Source: Omphiscola glabra (taxonomy: Eukaryota; Mollusca; Gastropoda; Lymnaeidae). Taken from it: 64,000 bases of DNA. The position numbers and the translations under genes were made by a program. Shown piece by piece: positions 1-15,401 of this stretch (the first letter of the stretch is position 1; each line of letters starts with the position of its first letter). The DNA is taken from positions 33,981,736-34,045,735 of the forward strand of contig OZ024799.1 of assembly GCA_964017045.1 (NCBI GenBank), in the 5' to 3' direction. The notes below the pieces were generated by a model. It made no database searches, was not told the DNA's origin, and saw only the letters and a program-made list of their open reading frames with translations.

Positions 1-345
1 TGCCAGATCCGGCCCGCAGGAGTAAATAATCCGGCCCGCCTGGCCCCGTAAGAGTATCTGTCTGGCAGCGACAGTTATAGAACCGAGCATTGACACTGAC
101 ACTCTTGCTAGACGAAAGTCCCTTTATAATACTATTAACATTAAGGGGGATATATAGTTTTTCTTCAGTTAAATGTATTAATGTTCTCCAAGTTTTTTTT
201 TGTGCCCACTACAAATGAAATATGTGCAGTCTGCATAAGATTTGTTAATTATTCAAACTAAAATTCGGCTCCAGAAAGAGTCCAAGAGACACATATCAGG
301 CCGCCGGCAGTGTTTGCCCTTGTTTTAAAAAGTGTGAGGACCCCT
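1..345 (+). mobile_element. hAT-like nonautonomous element, 3' part
   Basis: The first bases carry repeated GGCCCG blocks and the segment ends near 331-345 in a terminus reading TGTGAGGACCCC. Positions about 195-270 align by eye with 17790-17853, and the end aligns with 18390-18410, so this is a second copy of the element at 17570-18410. The window edge cuts off its 5' end. Unlike the other copy it has no foldback insert. Assignment to hAT rests on the CAGGGG-type terminus of the other copy. Confidence 0.45.
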
Positions 346-518
346 CCCTCACCTATAGTTTTTACTCACTCCTTAAGCAAATTTAATCAATTTTTTTTTC
401 GTTATGCGAATTATTCGCGGTACACTAGGTGATTTCAAAATAAGGCAAAAAGTTCTTGAGACGAAGACTAACAAAATGACCAAGTAGTTACTGGCTTCTA
501 CTTCTGATTATTTTTAGC

Positions 519-760
519 TCACACAGACACACACACACACACACACAGACAGACGCACAGACAAATCGACATTCCGACAGACCGACACTCCGACAGACCG
601 ACCTAAGACAGACAGATGGACTGACGGACGGACGGATAGATGAACACACACACACAGACAGACAGACGCACAGACACATCGACATTCCGACACTCCGACA
701 TAATAACGACTGACAGATGGACAGACGGACGGACGGATAGATGAACGATGGATGGAAGGC
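519..760. repeat. CA/GACA-rich microsatellite
   Basis: Imperfect (CA)n grades into GACA, CGACATTC and GGAC motifs. Two sub-blocks (from about 519 and from about 645) repeat the same order of motifs, so a roughly 125-bp segment looks duplicated. Short Ser/Val/Cys-rich frames here are by-products. Confidence 0.85.
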
Positions 761-862
761 TTTTTCTATTTATGGATGTAAGGCTTTTTCTATTTATGGA
801 TGTAAGGCTTTTTCTATTTATGGATGTAGGGTTGTTTCTATTTATGGATGTAAGGATTGATA
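757..862. repeat. 24-bp minisatellite, about 4 copies
   Basis: A 24-bp unit containing AGGCTTTTTCTATTTATGG is repeated about four times, with a variant third-to-fourth junction (AGGGTTGTTTC). Confidence 0.85.
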
Positions 863-2155
863 AAAACAACAAGAACATACTGAGTCTAACGGATGGGCTA
901 ATATATGAATTAATGGATTAATGTATTAATGGATTCGGGTTGGATTGTTTGCTGGATATATTGACGGATAACATGTACATAGATATGTAGCCAGACCAGG
1001 TAGATAGGTAGGTAGTTAGATTAATTTCTATGTTGGTATGCTGGTGGTAGACGTATAATCGCCCACGCCTTTGGAGAAAATTCGAGATCCGCCGATGTTG
1101 GACTCCCCCCCACTGAAAGGCCCTAGTGTCAACACCGGCTCAATGTTTCGGCGGTCTTTGTTATGAGATCAACCAGCTTCCTAAGTGATACCCCTCGGAT
1201 CGAGACATCCTTTGAGTGCCGTGGACAAGCCGAGATGCCAATCGGGCAATTAGTCACCTTGTAGGGTACCTGGCCATCAGAAGGTTGGGGTGACTTTGGA
1301 CTCACTGGCGGTACAGACGGGAGAGGAGGGGGGGGGGGAGTCATTTTCTCGAGGAGGGGTGAGGAATGGGGGTGGGGGTGGTAAAAGGGGGGGGGGGGTC
1401 TCATAGAGGGTCTTTCAAAGTCAAGTGGATGGGTTCAAGATAGTATTGTCCAGTGTGTCTTGATGAACGTCACAGAAGTAGTGGATGTGAATATGTCAGA
1501 CCGGGGGGGGGGGGGCGTAAACTCTTAGCTTAATGCACTGATACAGCACCTTTATCAGTGGAGTATACAAAACATAACATCAAAGGTAGGTGCAGAATTG
1601 CATAAAATTAAAAGGCCTCTGGCCTCTGACCTCTGGCCTCTGGCACACAAATGTTCAGTAGCTGCATACAGTTGTTGTAATCCGACTCATCAAGTCCAAC
1701 TTATCATTAAAAATGTCAAAGAATTCGTAACCGTTGATTCATGATTCACCCCCTCCCCGGTCTTTTGAGCAGTCTCCGCCCCACTGATATCAAATATTGT
1801 TTAAATTATTTTCATAGACGATGTTCCTCATCGTAGGTGGGTGCGGCGGGGTTTGGGCAACGTACATTTTTTGTCAGGGCGTCACGATTGAAGGCGTTAA
1901 AACGATTACTTACGATATTTAAAAAGAGCAGTTTTTAATGTTAATAACAAGATAGAGGCCCTGAAACTAACTGAAATATTGAATTGGGCCAGGAGGTGAC
2001 CTATGATAGAGAGAGCGGGTCATGGCAAGGACATGACCTACGATAAATATTGGCTCATGGCCAGGTACACAAAAGGTTTAGAAATGCTTTTAAAGACCAT
2101 TCGAAAAAACAACATTTAAAAATTAGATTTTATTTTGAACACTTTGAGCACACGC
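863..2155. other. No gene seen; G-rich tracts
   Basis: Mixed-composition sequence with several (G)9-12 runs (about 1330, 1387 and 1503) and a small CTGGCCTCTG repeat near 1618-1645. The minus-strand frame over 1129-1404 is proline-rich because of the G-tracts and resembles nothing I know. Confidence 0.6.
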
Positions 2156-2162
2156 GAAATTG

Positions 2163-2487
2163 TCTGTGTGTGTCTGTGTGTGTCTCTGTGTGTGTGTGTG
2201 TGTGTCTGTGTGTGTCTCTGTGTGTGTGTCTGTGTGTGTGTCTGTGTGTATATGTGAGTGTGTCTCTGTGTGTGTCTGTGTGTGTATGTGTGTGTGTGTC
2301 TGTGTGTATGTGTGGGTGTCTGTGGGTGTCTCTGTGTGTGTCTGTGTGTGTATGTATGTGTCTATGTATGTCTGTGTGTCTCTGTATGTCAGTGTGTGTC
2401 TGTGTATGTCTGTGTGTATGTGTGTGTGTCTGTGTGTCTGTGTATGTCTGTGTGTGTCTGTGTGTATGTCTGTGTGTGTCTGTGTCC
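2163..2487. repeat. TG/TGTC microsatellite
   Basis: About 325 bp of GTGTGTCTGTGTG with occasional TATG and GGGTG variants. It produces overlapping Cys/Val and His/Thr frames on both strands that are not genes. Confidence 0.95.
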
Positions 2488-2555
2488 TTGATCATATTGA
2501 AGAGACAGAGTTCTCCCTCATTCATTTTATGCCTTTGCTCACAAGCTTCAATTTC

Positions 2556-2727
2556 AACCCACCTCTAACCCAACCCACCTCTAACGACTAACCCAACGCA
2601 CCTCTAACCCAACCCACCTCTAACCCAACGCACCTCTAACCCAACCCACCTCTGACCCAACGCACCTCTAACCCAACCCACCTCTAACCCAACGCACCTC
2701 TAACCCAACCCACCTCTAACCCAACCT
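2556..2727. repeat. 16-bp minisatellite with 32-bp alternation
   Basis: Unit CCACCTCTAACCCAAC alternates with the variant GCACCTCTAACCCAAC, giving a 32-bp higher-order period. The TAACCC-like core is telomere-like in composition, but the unit is not the metazoan TTAGGG repeat. Confidence 0.9.
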
Positions 2728-3148
2728 CAAAATCTTTGAATAGACATTAGGTCTACTAAAGTAATAAACTACAATTATCAACAGTACATGTGAAAAAAGC
2801 AGCTGCTATGTTGGTCAATTCAAATACTAATCTCAACTTTATTTTCAATGCAAAAAAAATTAGATCTGTCCCCTATTCCCACCCACCTCCAGAAGCGTGT
2901 AGCTAGTGTTGATGCTGCCTGGTGCAGGTCAAGATTTTTTCCGCCCAAAATGCCACCCCTGCGTATAAAGATCGCTCCCCCGCCCATCATACGTTACTGC
3001 CCACCCTTTGCCGGGAACACTAATTGATCTAATATTTTGCTTGTAAGAAATAAGGTGTCCAAAAGTTTATCTACAATTCTGACTTTTGAAAGACTAAATT
3101 TTTTGAAATTTAAAAAAAAAATGAAACTTGTTAGCTAGACAATGTTGT

Positions 3149-5204
3149 ATATGGCACACGCACTGACACAGCAGCTCTTTCAGTGGCACCAGTTGATCGA
3201 CCTCTTACATATGGCACACGCACTGACACAGCCGCTCTTTCAGTGGCACCAGTTGATCGACCTCTTACATATGGCACACGCACTGACACAGCAGCTCTTT
3301 CAGTGGCACCAGTTGATCGACCTCTTACATATGGCACACGCACTGACACAGCAGCTCTTTCAGTGGCACCAGTTGATCGACCTCTTACATATGGCACACT
3401 CACTGACACAGCAGCTCTTTCAGTGGCACCAGTTGATCGACCTCTTACATATGGCACACTCACTGACACAGCACCTCTTTCAGTGGCACCAGTTGATCGA
3501 CCTCTTACATATGGCACACTCACTGACACAGCACCTCTTTCAGTGGCACCAGTTGATCGACCTCTTACATATGGCACACTCACTGACACAGCACCTCTTT
3601 CAGTGGCACCAGTTGATCGACCTCTTACATATGGCACACTCACTGACACAGCACCTCTTTCAGTGGCACCAGTTGATCGACCTCTTACATATGGCACACT
3701 CACTGACACAGCACCTCTTTCAGTGGCACCAGTTGATCGACCTCTTACATATGGCACACGCACTGACACAGCACCTCTTTCAGTGGCACCAGTTGATCGA
3801 CCTCTTACATATGGCACACGCACTGATACAGCACCTCTTTCAGTGGCACCAGTTGATCGACCTCTTACATATGGCACACGCACTGACACAGCAGCTCTTT
3901 CAGTGGCACCAGTTGATCGACCTCTTACATATGGCACACGCACTGATACAGCACCTCTTTCAGTGGCACCAGTTGATCGACCTCTTACATATGGCACACG
4001 CACTGATACAGCAGCTCTTTCAGTGGCACCAGTTGATCGACCTCTTACATATGGCACACTCACTGATACAGCAGCTCTTTCAGTGGCACCAGTTGATCGA
4101 CCTCTTACATATGGCCCACTCACTGATACAGCAGCTCTTTCAGTGGCACCAGTTGATCGACCTCTTACATATGGCACACTCACTGATACAGCAGCTCTTT
4201 CAGTGGCACCAGTTGATCGACCTCTTACATATGGCACACTCACTGATACAGCAGCTCTTTCAGTGGCACCAGTTGATCGACCTCTTACATATGGCACACG
4301 CACTGACACAGCAGCTCTTTCAGTGGCACCAGTTGATCGACCTCTTACATATGGCACACTCACTGATACAGCAGCTCTTTCAGTGGCACCAGTTGATCGA
4401 CCTCTTACATATGGCACACTCACTGATACAGCAGCTCTTTCAGTGGCACCAGTTGATCGACCTCTTACATATGGCACACTCACTGATACAGCAGCTCTTT
4501 CAGTGGCACCAGTTGATCAACCTCTTACATATGGCACACTCACTGATACAGCAGCTCTTTCAGTGGCACCAGTTGATCGACCTCTTACATATGGCACACG
4601 CACTGATACAACACCTCTTTCAGTGGCACCAGTTGATCGACCTCTTACATATGGCACACGCACTGACACAGCAGCTCTTTCAGTGGCACCAGTTGATCGA
4701 CCTCTTACATATGGCACACGCACTGACACAGCAGCTCTTTCAGTGGCACCAGTTGATCGACCTCTTACATATGGCACACTCACTGATACAGCAGCTCTTT
4801 CAGTGGCACCAGTCGATCGACCTCTTACATATGGCACACTCACTGATACAGCAGCTCTTTCAGTGGCACCAGTTGATCGACCTGTTACATATGGCACACT
4901 CACTGATACAGCAGCTCTTTCAGTGGCACCAGTTGATCGACCTCTTACATATGGCACACGCACTGATACAACACCTCTTTCAGTGGCACCAGTTGATCGA
5001 CCTCTTACATATGGCACACGCACTGATACAGCAGCTCTTTCAGTGGCACCAGTTGATCGACCTCTTACATATGGCACACTCACTGATACAGCAGCTCTTT
5101 CAGTGGCACCAGTTGATCGACCTCTTACATATGGCACACTCACTGATACAGCAGCTCTTTCAGTGGCACCACTTGATCGACCTCTTACATATGGCACACG
5201 CAGA
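3149..5204. repeat. 60-bp satellite-like array, about 34 copies
   Basis: A 60-bp unit containing CACCAGTTGATCGACC, CTCTTACATATGGCACAC and CAGCTCTTTCAGTGG is repeated about 34 times with few substitutions and no indels. Three positions vary: G/T before CACTGA, C/T in GACACAG/GATACAG, and G/C after GCA. Neighbouring units share variants, for example five consecutive units at 3421-3720. The rare ACAACACC variant recurs exactly 360 bp apart (4611 and 4971), pointing to unequal exchange or segmental copying. As 60 is a multiple of three, frames of 690 and 705 codons on plus and 450 codons on minus stay open. I read these as artefacts of periodicity. Confidence 0.97.
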
Positions 5205-5303
5205 GACAATATAAGATCACGATATGAGCGTAAACCTTTTATCAGTAGATTAGTTTATTTATTCGACATACAATTTTATTATTTTAAGGTTATGATTTAA
5301 TAA

Positions 5304-5385
5304 GGTAGCGTGGCCGAGCGGTCTAAGGCGCTGGTTTTAGGCACCAGTCTCTTCGGAGGCGTGGGTTCGAATCCCACCGCTGCCA
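5304..5385 (+). tRNA. tRNA-Leu (anticodon UAG)
   Basis: Complete class II cloverleaf of 82 nt. The acceptor stem GGTAGCG pairs with CGCTGCC (5378-5384, one G-T pair), with discriminator A at 5385. The anticodon stem is CTGGT/ACCAG (5331-5335 and 5343-5347) around loop TTTAGGC, giving anticodon TAG at 5338-5340, which reads CUA leucine codons. A long variable arm (CTC-TTCG-GAG) and a perfect T stem GTGGG/CCCAC follow. The internal promoter is intact: A box TGGCCGAGCGG at 5311-5321 and B box GGTTCGAATCC at 5364-5374. A run of T at 5386-5390 is a Pol III terminator. No intron and no genomic CCA, as expected for a nuclear eukaryotic tRNA gene. It starts 100 bp after the 60-bp array. Confidence 0.97.
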
Positions 5386-5390
5386 TTTTT
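5386..5390 (+). terminator. Pol III terminator of tRNA-Leu
   Basis: Five T residues directly after the discriminator base of the tRNA gene. Confidence 0.8.
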
Positions 5391-9763
<4,373 letters not shown>

Positions 9764-9788
9764 TAGTAGTAGTTAGTAGTTAGTAGTA

Positions 9789-10049
9789 CGATACGAAATT
9801 TATTTAAGAGAATATTGGAATGTTTGGATTATTATGAAAGAACGTATATATTGACTTGGCTCCATTGCGTGGGAGTATGGCTCGATGAGTCGAGAAGCAT
9901 TTTACTGTTGTTTGCCTTGCTCGATTGTTTCCATTAGCCAAAAATCTGCACCATGAAAAAAATGGGCTGGTCCACAGCTCCAGCATTAAACAGAAACTCC
10001 TCCCTCTCCCCCCTAGACAGCGACGAGGCCATGACAGGTAGTTCAGGCT
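9789..10049. other. No gene recognised
   Basis: Short unique segment between the AGT tract and the LINE 3' end. Its downstream part may still belong to that LINE, but no reverse-transcriptase motif is legible. Confidence 0.4.
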
Positions 10050-10330
10050 CATAAAAACAAGAACTCAGTACAGGAGCTCCTCATTTCCTGCCAAAGACAA
10101 TCAGGGACTGGAACAAGCTTCCAAAAGCAACAGTTGAGACAACTACACTTGACACATTTGCGTCCATCGCCTCCTGTCTTCCAACCCACTGTTATTAATA
10201 ATATCATTGCTAAGTTACCCTTGCTACCAGTGAAGTGTCCCCTTAAAAACCATGCACAGTTACAACGCGAGCCCCTCTGAAACATAGGAGCCAGAATGAT
10301 CAGCACATTGATCGAAGAAATTATATGATT
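10050..10330 (+). mobile_element. 5'-truncated LINE 3' end, family A (CR1-like), copy 1
   Basis: From about 10080 the plus strand translates as FLPKTIRDWNKLPKATVE, then TTTLDTFASIA and a stop near 10198. The W-N-x-L-P block is typical of the extreme C-terminus of CR1/Jockey-type reverse-transcriptase polyproteins. A 3' UTR follows and ends with CATAGGAGCCAGAATGATCA near 10280-10300. The same protein tail and 3' UTR recur at 30735-31070, and the UTR end alone at 57483-57562, showing a family of 5'-truncated insertions. The clade is inferred from this tail only. Confidence 0.75.
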
Positions 10331-10360
10331 TGACTAGATTCTGTCGATTTCTTTCTTACG

Positions 10361-10548
10361 CCGTATGACGTCATACGAGTGGTGATTAAGCATTGAGGGA
10401 TATAACAACCGAAGACATGTATACTCTCCAAGCATTTGTCTTCTTTTCAAAATCAAGGCAATTTATCACTAATCAAGAAATGAGAGTAGGGGCACCATAA
10501 GGGGGTGTTCTCAACCCGTCTTTTATACAATAGTATCATACTAATGAC
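10361..10548 (+). repeat. Dispersed repeat D1, copy 1
   Basis: About 188 bp that matches 19675-19878 by eye over most of its length, including GAGAGTAGGGGC and TATACTCTCCAAGCA. Both copies open with the perfect 14-bp palindrome GTATGACGTCATAC (here 10363-10376), which contains a consensus CRE (TGACGTCA). No coding potential. The family is not known to me. Confidence 0.75.
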
Positions 10549-10737
10549 GCCCCTAGCCAATACCAGTTTACTTTGGCTAAACTTGACTCTTATGGGTGTT
10601 CTAAACAAAATATCATATATATAGAGAGATAAATCCTAACTAAAAAATAGAAAACCAGACAGAAACAAGGTAAAGAAAAAGGAAGAATAAAAAGGAAGTG
10701 ACTTGCAGTAAAATTTAAAAGCCCTATCAGGAAAAAA

Positions 10738-10876
10738 GACATCGCAGTTACGTAAAATTGTGGATTTGGTTTATCCCGTATGGAGTTAACGTGCCAAATC
10801 TTGATATTAATTTATTCTCCATATGGATCCTATCCGTTGTGTTACTAGTATACAGTATACCAGTAACTGCGATGTC
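10738..10876. repeat. 14-bp inverted repeat around the Penelope ORF end
   Basis: GACATCGCAGTTAC at 10738-10751 and its exact reverse complement at 10863-10876 enclose the last 111 bases of the Penelope-like reading frame. Confidence 0.8.
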
Positions 10877-11158
10877 CAAAATGCCATCATGGTTGGTGCT
10901 ATTGAAATGTTTGGAGACCGGTCAGAGAGCCTGTCTATTTATATTATAGAGGTGTTCTCTAAATCGGTCTCCAAGGCGACGACCTGTCTCTCCTACGTAT
11001 AAACAAAGCATCATCCACAACAAGATGAAACTGCAATGTGTCACCATCTTGGCGCACTCACGCGAGATTTCCACATTGTTATTGGCCAAATACGTTAAGT
11101 CTACCAATGCCACGCATGAATTGCTGTGAGTAACGGTGAGCCACGCGCCAGTGAGCAC
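10748..11158 (-). pseudogene. Penelope-like retroelement, GIY-YIG endonuclease end
   Basis: Read on minus, the frame gives CLYVGETGRRLGDRFREH, then a TGA stop (10922-10924), then continues in the same frame with KHFNSTNHDG and LISRFGTLTPYGIN to a TAA at 10748-10750. YVGETGRR-x-DRFREH and the downstream HFN-x-x-NH and LGTL-x-P-x-GIN blocks are characteristic of the C-terminal GIY-YIG domain of Penelope-like elements, which nicks DNA for target-primed insertion. The reverse-transcriptase part is absent upstream, so this is a 5'-truncated, inactivated copy. The catalytic R (in TGRRLGDR) and downstream E (in FREH) region are still legible. Confidence 0.88.
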
Positions 11159-11640
11159 AAATAGGGAGGTCCTTCTATGATGGCGAGGTCAGCATTTTTG
11201 TACTGGAATTTTAATTTAAAAATAATGTCAACTTTCACCAACTTATTATCCGTATTGTTTTTTTTTAAAAAACGTTGCCATTCCGTACCTTTCTTCTAGG
11301 GTTTGCAAATCCTTCCTAACTTTAGAGAGCGTTAATAAAAGCTGTCACCAAAACTTCTACAAAAACTGTTGACAATTCCAATAAGTAACAGTAATTTTAC
11401 TGTGGATAGGGTAACTGCTAACCAGAGGCGTCATTTCAGAATTTTTCAAAATGGTGGGGGGAGGGCAAAAACCAAACCTTAGACCACTTGTTAAGTTGTT
11501 TATTACTGGATTCGCCACAGTATCTAGCCATTTAAATATAATCTGCAAATTCAAGGGGGCGGGGGCTAATTCCCCACACTGCCCTACCCAAATGACGTCC
11601 CAGCTGCTAACCTATAGCAAGACATCCTACCGCACACTAG
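11159..11640. other. No gene recognised
   Basis: Unique sequence with no recognisable domain; it may include decayed Penelope-like sequence upstream of the GIY-YIG end. Confidence 0.4.
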
Positions 11641-12735
11641 ACATAATATGTGAGCTTGTGTTTGTGACATCCTTATTTGCTAATTCATGACATCCTGACA
11701 TTACGTGTTTGTGACATCCTTATTTGCTAATATATGACACCTTTAACTTACGTGTTTGTGACATCTTTATTTGCTAATTTAAGACATCTTTACATCACGT
11801 GCTTGTGACATCCTTATTTGCTAATATATGACACCCTTACATTACTAATTTATGATACTCTTAAATAACGAATCTATGAAATCCACAAATTACTCATTTA
11901 TGACATCTTACATTATGTAGGTATTTATGATACTATTACATTACTAATTTATGACATCACTACATTGTTAATGTATGATACTCTTACAGTTCTAATTTAT
12001 GACATCTTACATTATGCATTTATGATAATCTTACATTACTATTTTATGACATCCATACATTTCTAATTATGACATCACTACATTACTAATTTATGACATC
12101 AATACATTACTAATTTATGATACTCTTACATTACTAATTTATGACATCAATACATTACTAATTTATGACACTCTTACATTACTAATTATGATATGAACTC
12201 AATACATTACTAATTAATGACAATCTTACATTACTAATTTATGACATCAATACATTACTAATTAATGACACTCTTACATTACCAATTTATGACATCCATA
12301 CATTACTAATTTATGACAATCTGATATTACTAATTTATCGCACCCTTACAATACTAATTTATAACACCTTTACATTACTAATTTATGATAATTTTACATT
12401 ATTAATTTATGACACCCTTGTAATACTAATTTATGTCATCTTACATTATGTATTTATGATACTCTTACATTACTATTTTATGACATCCATACATCACTTA
12501 TTTATGACATCAATACATTACTAATTTATGGCATCCATACATTGCTAATTTATGGCATCCATAGATTACTAATTTATGAAATCCATACATTACTAATTTA
12601 TGACATCCATAGATTACTAATTTGTTACATTCATTCATTTCTTACAATATTACTAATTTATGACACCTTTACATTACTTATTGATGACATCCATACATTA
12701 CTAATTTATGGCATCCATACGTTACTAATTTATGG
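11641..12735. repeat. AT-rich degenerate minisatellite, about 20-25-bp unit
   Basis: Many diverged copies of a unit around TTACTAATTTATGACATC. The 5' part (11660-11830) uses longer 48-50-bp units with CGTGTTTGTGACATC. It grades into the regular 81-bp array, so it is probably its older, unhomogenised flank. Confidence 0.85.
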
Positions 12736-13195
12736 CATTCGTATATTACTAACATTACTAATTTATGACATCCATACATTACTAATTTATGACATCCATA
12801 CGTTACTAATTTATGGCATTCGTATATTACTAACATTACTAATTTATGACATCCATACATTACTAATTTATGGCATTCATACGTTACTAATTTATGGCAT
12901 TCGTATATTACTAACATTACTAATTTATGACATCCATACATTACTAATTTATGACATCCATACGTTACTAATTTATGGCATTCGTATATTACTAACATTA
13001 CTAATTTATGACATCCATACATTACTAATTTATGACATCCATACGTTACTAATTTATGGCATTCGTATATTACTAACATTACTAATTTATGACATCCATA
13101 CATTACTAATTTATGACATCCATACGTTACTAATTTATGGCATTCGTATATTACTAACATTACTAATTTATGACATCCATACATTACTAGAACAT
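12736..13195. repeat. 81-bp higher-order array, about 6 copies
   Basis: GGCATTCGTATATTACTAAC recurs every 81 bp (12734, 12815, 12896 and onward). Each 81-bp unit consists of three 24-bp subunits (TTACTAATTTATGACATC plus 6 bp) and a 9-bp TTACTAACA insertion. As 81 is divisible by 3, frames of 231 codons (plus) and 173 codons (minus) stay open; these are artefacts. Confidence 0.93.
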
Positions 13196-13215
13196 CCACC
13201 CTTACATTATGTATT

Positions 13216-13977
13216 TATGATCTTCGTGGCATCATAAAATGAGTAAAACTACACGTGACATTTGAAGTGATGGAATTATTTCTATGACTCCTAACTTGGC
13301 AATACCACTCCAACAAATGACGGGTAGCTTTGTTAGCAAGACCTTTACAGTAAATTGTTCACTTTATAATCCAGAGAAATGACTCTCGCGTATTAAATAA
13401 TACAAACTTAGGCCGAAAAGTTCGAGCCCTACCTACTAACACTAATCCCACCTCCACATCTTCTGACTGGGCAGCACCTTAAGACATAAATTGAATATCC
13501 CCCACCCCCTTTCCCCGACTTAACCTCCCTCTGACTATACCCCCTGTCAACACAGTTCGTAACATTAACACGTGAGTACTTCTTTGTTCTTTTAAGATTT
13601 GAGACAGCTCAACGATAGTGGCGAACACAGGCCGTATGAACATTCGTAAATCACACATGTAAACACATTCTTCCGGGGAAAGTAACTTTCAAGCTATATT
13701 TAAAAAAAAACAAAGAAAAAAAAAAAAAAGAAACAATAAAAAAAAAAAAAAGAAAAAGAAAAAACAGAAGCGCGTCATTTAATGGCGAGCAGAAAAGACG
13801 CAATTAACATTTCTGTTCCTCCCCCACAACGCAATAAAAAAAGAAAGAAAAGAAAAAGAAAGAAAGAATAGAAAAAAAAGAAAGAAAAGAAAAAGAAAAG
13901 AAAGAAAAAATTTGATTCAGCGTTTGTGTGCGAACTTATATTGAACAATTCCATTCGTACCGGGCCTGGCTAGGTGT
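13216..13977. other. No gene; purine-rich tracts
   Basis: Contains long A/G-only blocks at about 13700-13765 and 13835-13912 (AAAGAAAGAAAAGAAAAAG-like), separated by unique sequence. Confidence 0.6.
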
Positions 13978-14155
13978 TTGTTACCAGTTGATCGACCGTT
14001 TGTTCCGTAACTCTATCTACGTAAATCTAGGTGTTTGTTACCAGTTGATCGACCGTTTGTTATGTATCTCTATCTACGTAAATCTGGTCCAGGAAGAGAC
14101 CAGTTGATCGACCATTTGTTCTGTATCTCTATCTACTTGAATCTGGTCCTGGAAG
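13978..14155. repeat. About 60-bp tandem repeat, 3 diverged copies
   Basis: ACCAGTTGATCGACC followed by TTTGTT and TCTATCTACGTAAATCT recurs three times (about 13987, 14039 and 14099). The 15-nt core is identical to the core of the 60-bp array at 3149-5204, 9 kb away. Confidence 0.8.
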
Positions 14156-14744
14156 AACATAAAACGTAACAGCAGATCCAAGGGACTTGACATGTTCTCA
14201 AGTTTCAAATCAAAATAAGATGTTTGGTTTAGTTAGTTTATAAGTTCATTGTCTGGGTAGATAAATCACTGACCAATGGGATTATTTTCACTAATGTCAC
14301 CATAAATGAGAGGGTTTTTAAAAAATGCACGCCATGCAGTTTGCGACCTGCATTTGGCGTGATGCTGTATCACAGTGACTTTACAGCGAGAAATGAGGGG
14401 GTGGGGCAATGAGGCGTAATGTATCATTGATTAGTCTGATTGATTATCTAATGTCCATACTTTAGAAAGTTCAATTGTCCATCTCTCAGTATGGGAAAAT
14501 ATTATCAACTATAATTGGCAGCGTTGACCCAGGCGTTTGCAGAACATTTGGTAAAAATGTTCTAAATTTAAACCTTCTGTCAATTATCATAATTGATGGA
14601 CTTCATTCCAGTTATGTAAATTTTTCACAGTAACAATATGTACATTCTTTCCCTTCCTGTAATCTTACTTCCGGCAATAAAGGGACATATCAAAAGTTGT
14701 TTACGTATCTCTGTTACTTGTCATACTTCTTTTTGTCTTGTTTG

Positions 14745-14785
14745 CTGATGAAGGCTCTGAGTCGAAACGTCCAAATGTGTTGTCC
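14745..14785 (+). other. Degenerate hammerhead-like / Penelope-end motif
   Basis: CTGATGA, a short stem-loop (GGCT-CTG-AGTC) and GAAACGTC occur in order, matching the two core blocks of a hammerhead ribozyme with one extra A before stem II. Stem III is weak and I cannot pair stem I, so activity is doubtful. Such motifs are known from Penelope-like element ends, and a Penelope fragment exists at 10.7-11.2 kb. Confidence 0.3.
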
Positions 14786-14949
14786 TGTCTATTAATTCAA
14801 GTTCAGCATACCTTGTCCTTATATGTCAATTATCACAACGCACAAACACAAACTGACTATAAGCGCGCACAGACAGAGATTTTCAGTTTTTTTAAATGGA
14901 AAAATAAAACTCGTATATTGAAACAAATGATGTAATAGTTTTATAATAA

Positions 14950-15267
14950 AGTAGGATCCGTATCCGGAAATTTGATAGAAAAAAAATTCATCGACGGAAA
15001 ATTGATCGACGGAAATTTGATCGAACGGAAATTTGGTCGAATCTTTTTTTTTAGTTTGCACGTTAAAATTTTGCATCAAATTTCTTTTTGAACACATTAT
15101 TTTGTTTGACTATATAGTATAGTGCGTTCGAAATGAAATTTGAAGAAAATTTTAACGCGTGAACTGAAAAATAGATTCGACCAAATTTCCGTTCGCTCAA
15201 ATTTCAGTCGATCAATTTTATGTCGACGAAATTTCTTTCGATCAAATTTCAAATAACCAGTAGGATC
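14950..15267. mobile_element. Foldback (long-TIR) element MU1 with 9-bp target duplication
   Basis: The 300-bp element at 14959-15258 is an imperfect palindrome: each arm of about 150 bp carries GGAAATTTGAT, GTCGA blocks, ATTTGGTCGAATC and ACGTTAAAATTTT. It is flanked by the exact 9-bp direct repeat AGTAGGATC (14950-14958 and 15259-15267). The termini approximate GGTTACCGGAAATTTGAT, judging also from the end of the related copy at 44296-44419. Long TIRs, termini starting GG and 9-bp duplications fit nonautonomous Mutator-like elements, but the superfamily is an inference. Confidence 0.75.
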
Positions 15268-15401
15268 GAGAACTCAATAATTTTTGTAATTTCTGCGATA
15301 AAAGACATCGCTATTTAAAGGTAGAGCCTAAATCCTAGATTGACACATTTTGCTTGGAATATTTATGTCAAATGTTACAATTTCTGGTATGTACTTCAGG
15401 A

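Noticed and set aside
2556..2727. Telomere-like repeat
   Set aside because: CTAACCC-containing 16-bp unit differs from TTAGGG/CCCTAA and sits internally.
3142..5300. Frames of 690 and 705 codons (plus) and 450 codons (minus) as a repeat-protein gene
   Set aside because: They only follow the 60-bp period, exist in three frames at once and lack promoter, splice or domain evidence.
12542..13237. 231- and 173-codon frames in the 81-bp array
   Set aside because: Period divisible by three; simple repeats of LLIYDIHT-like units.
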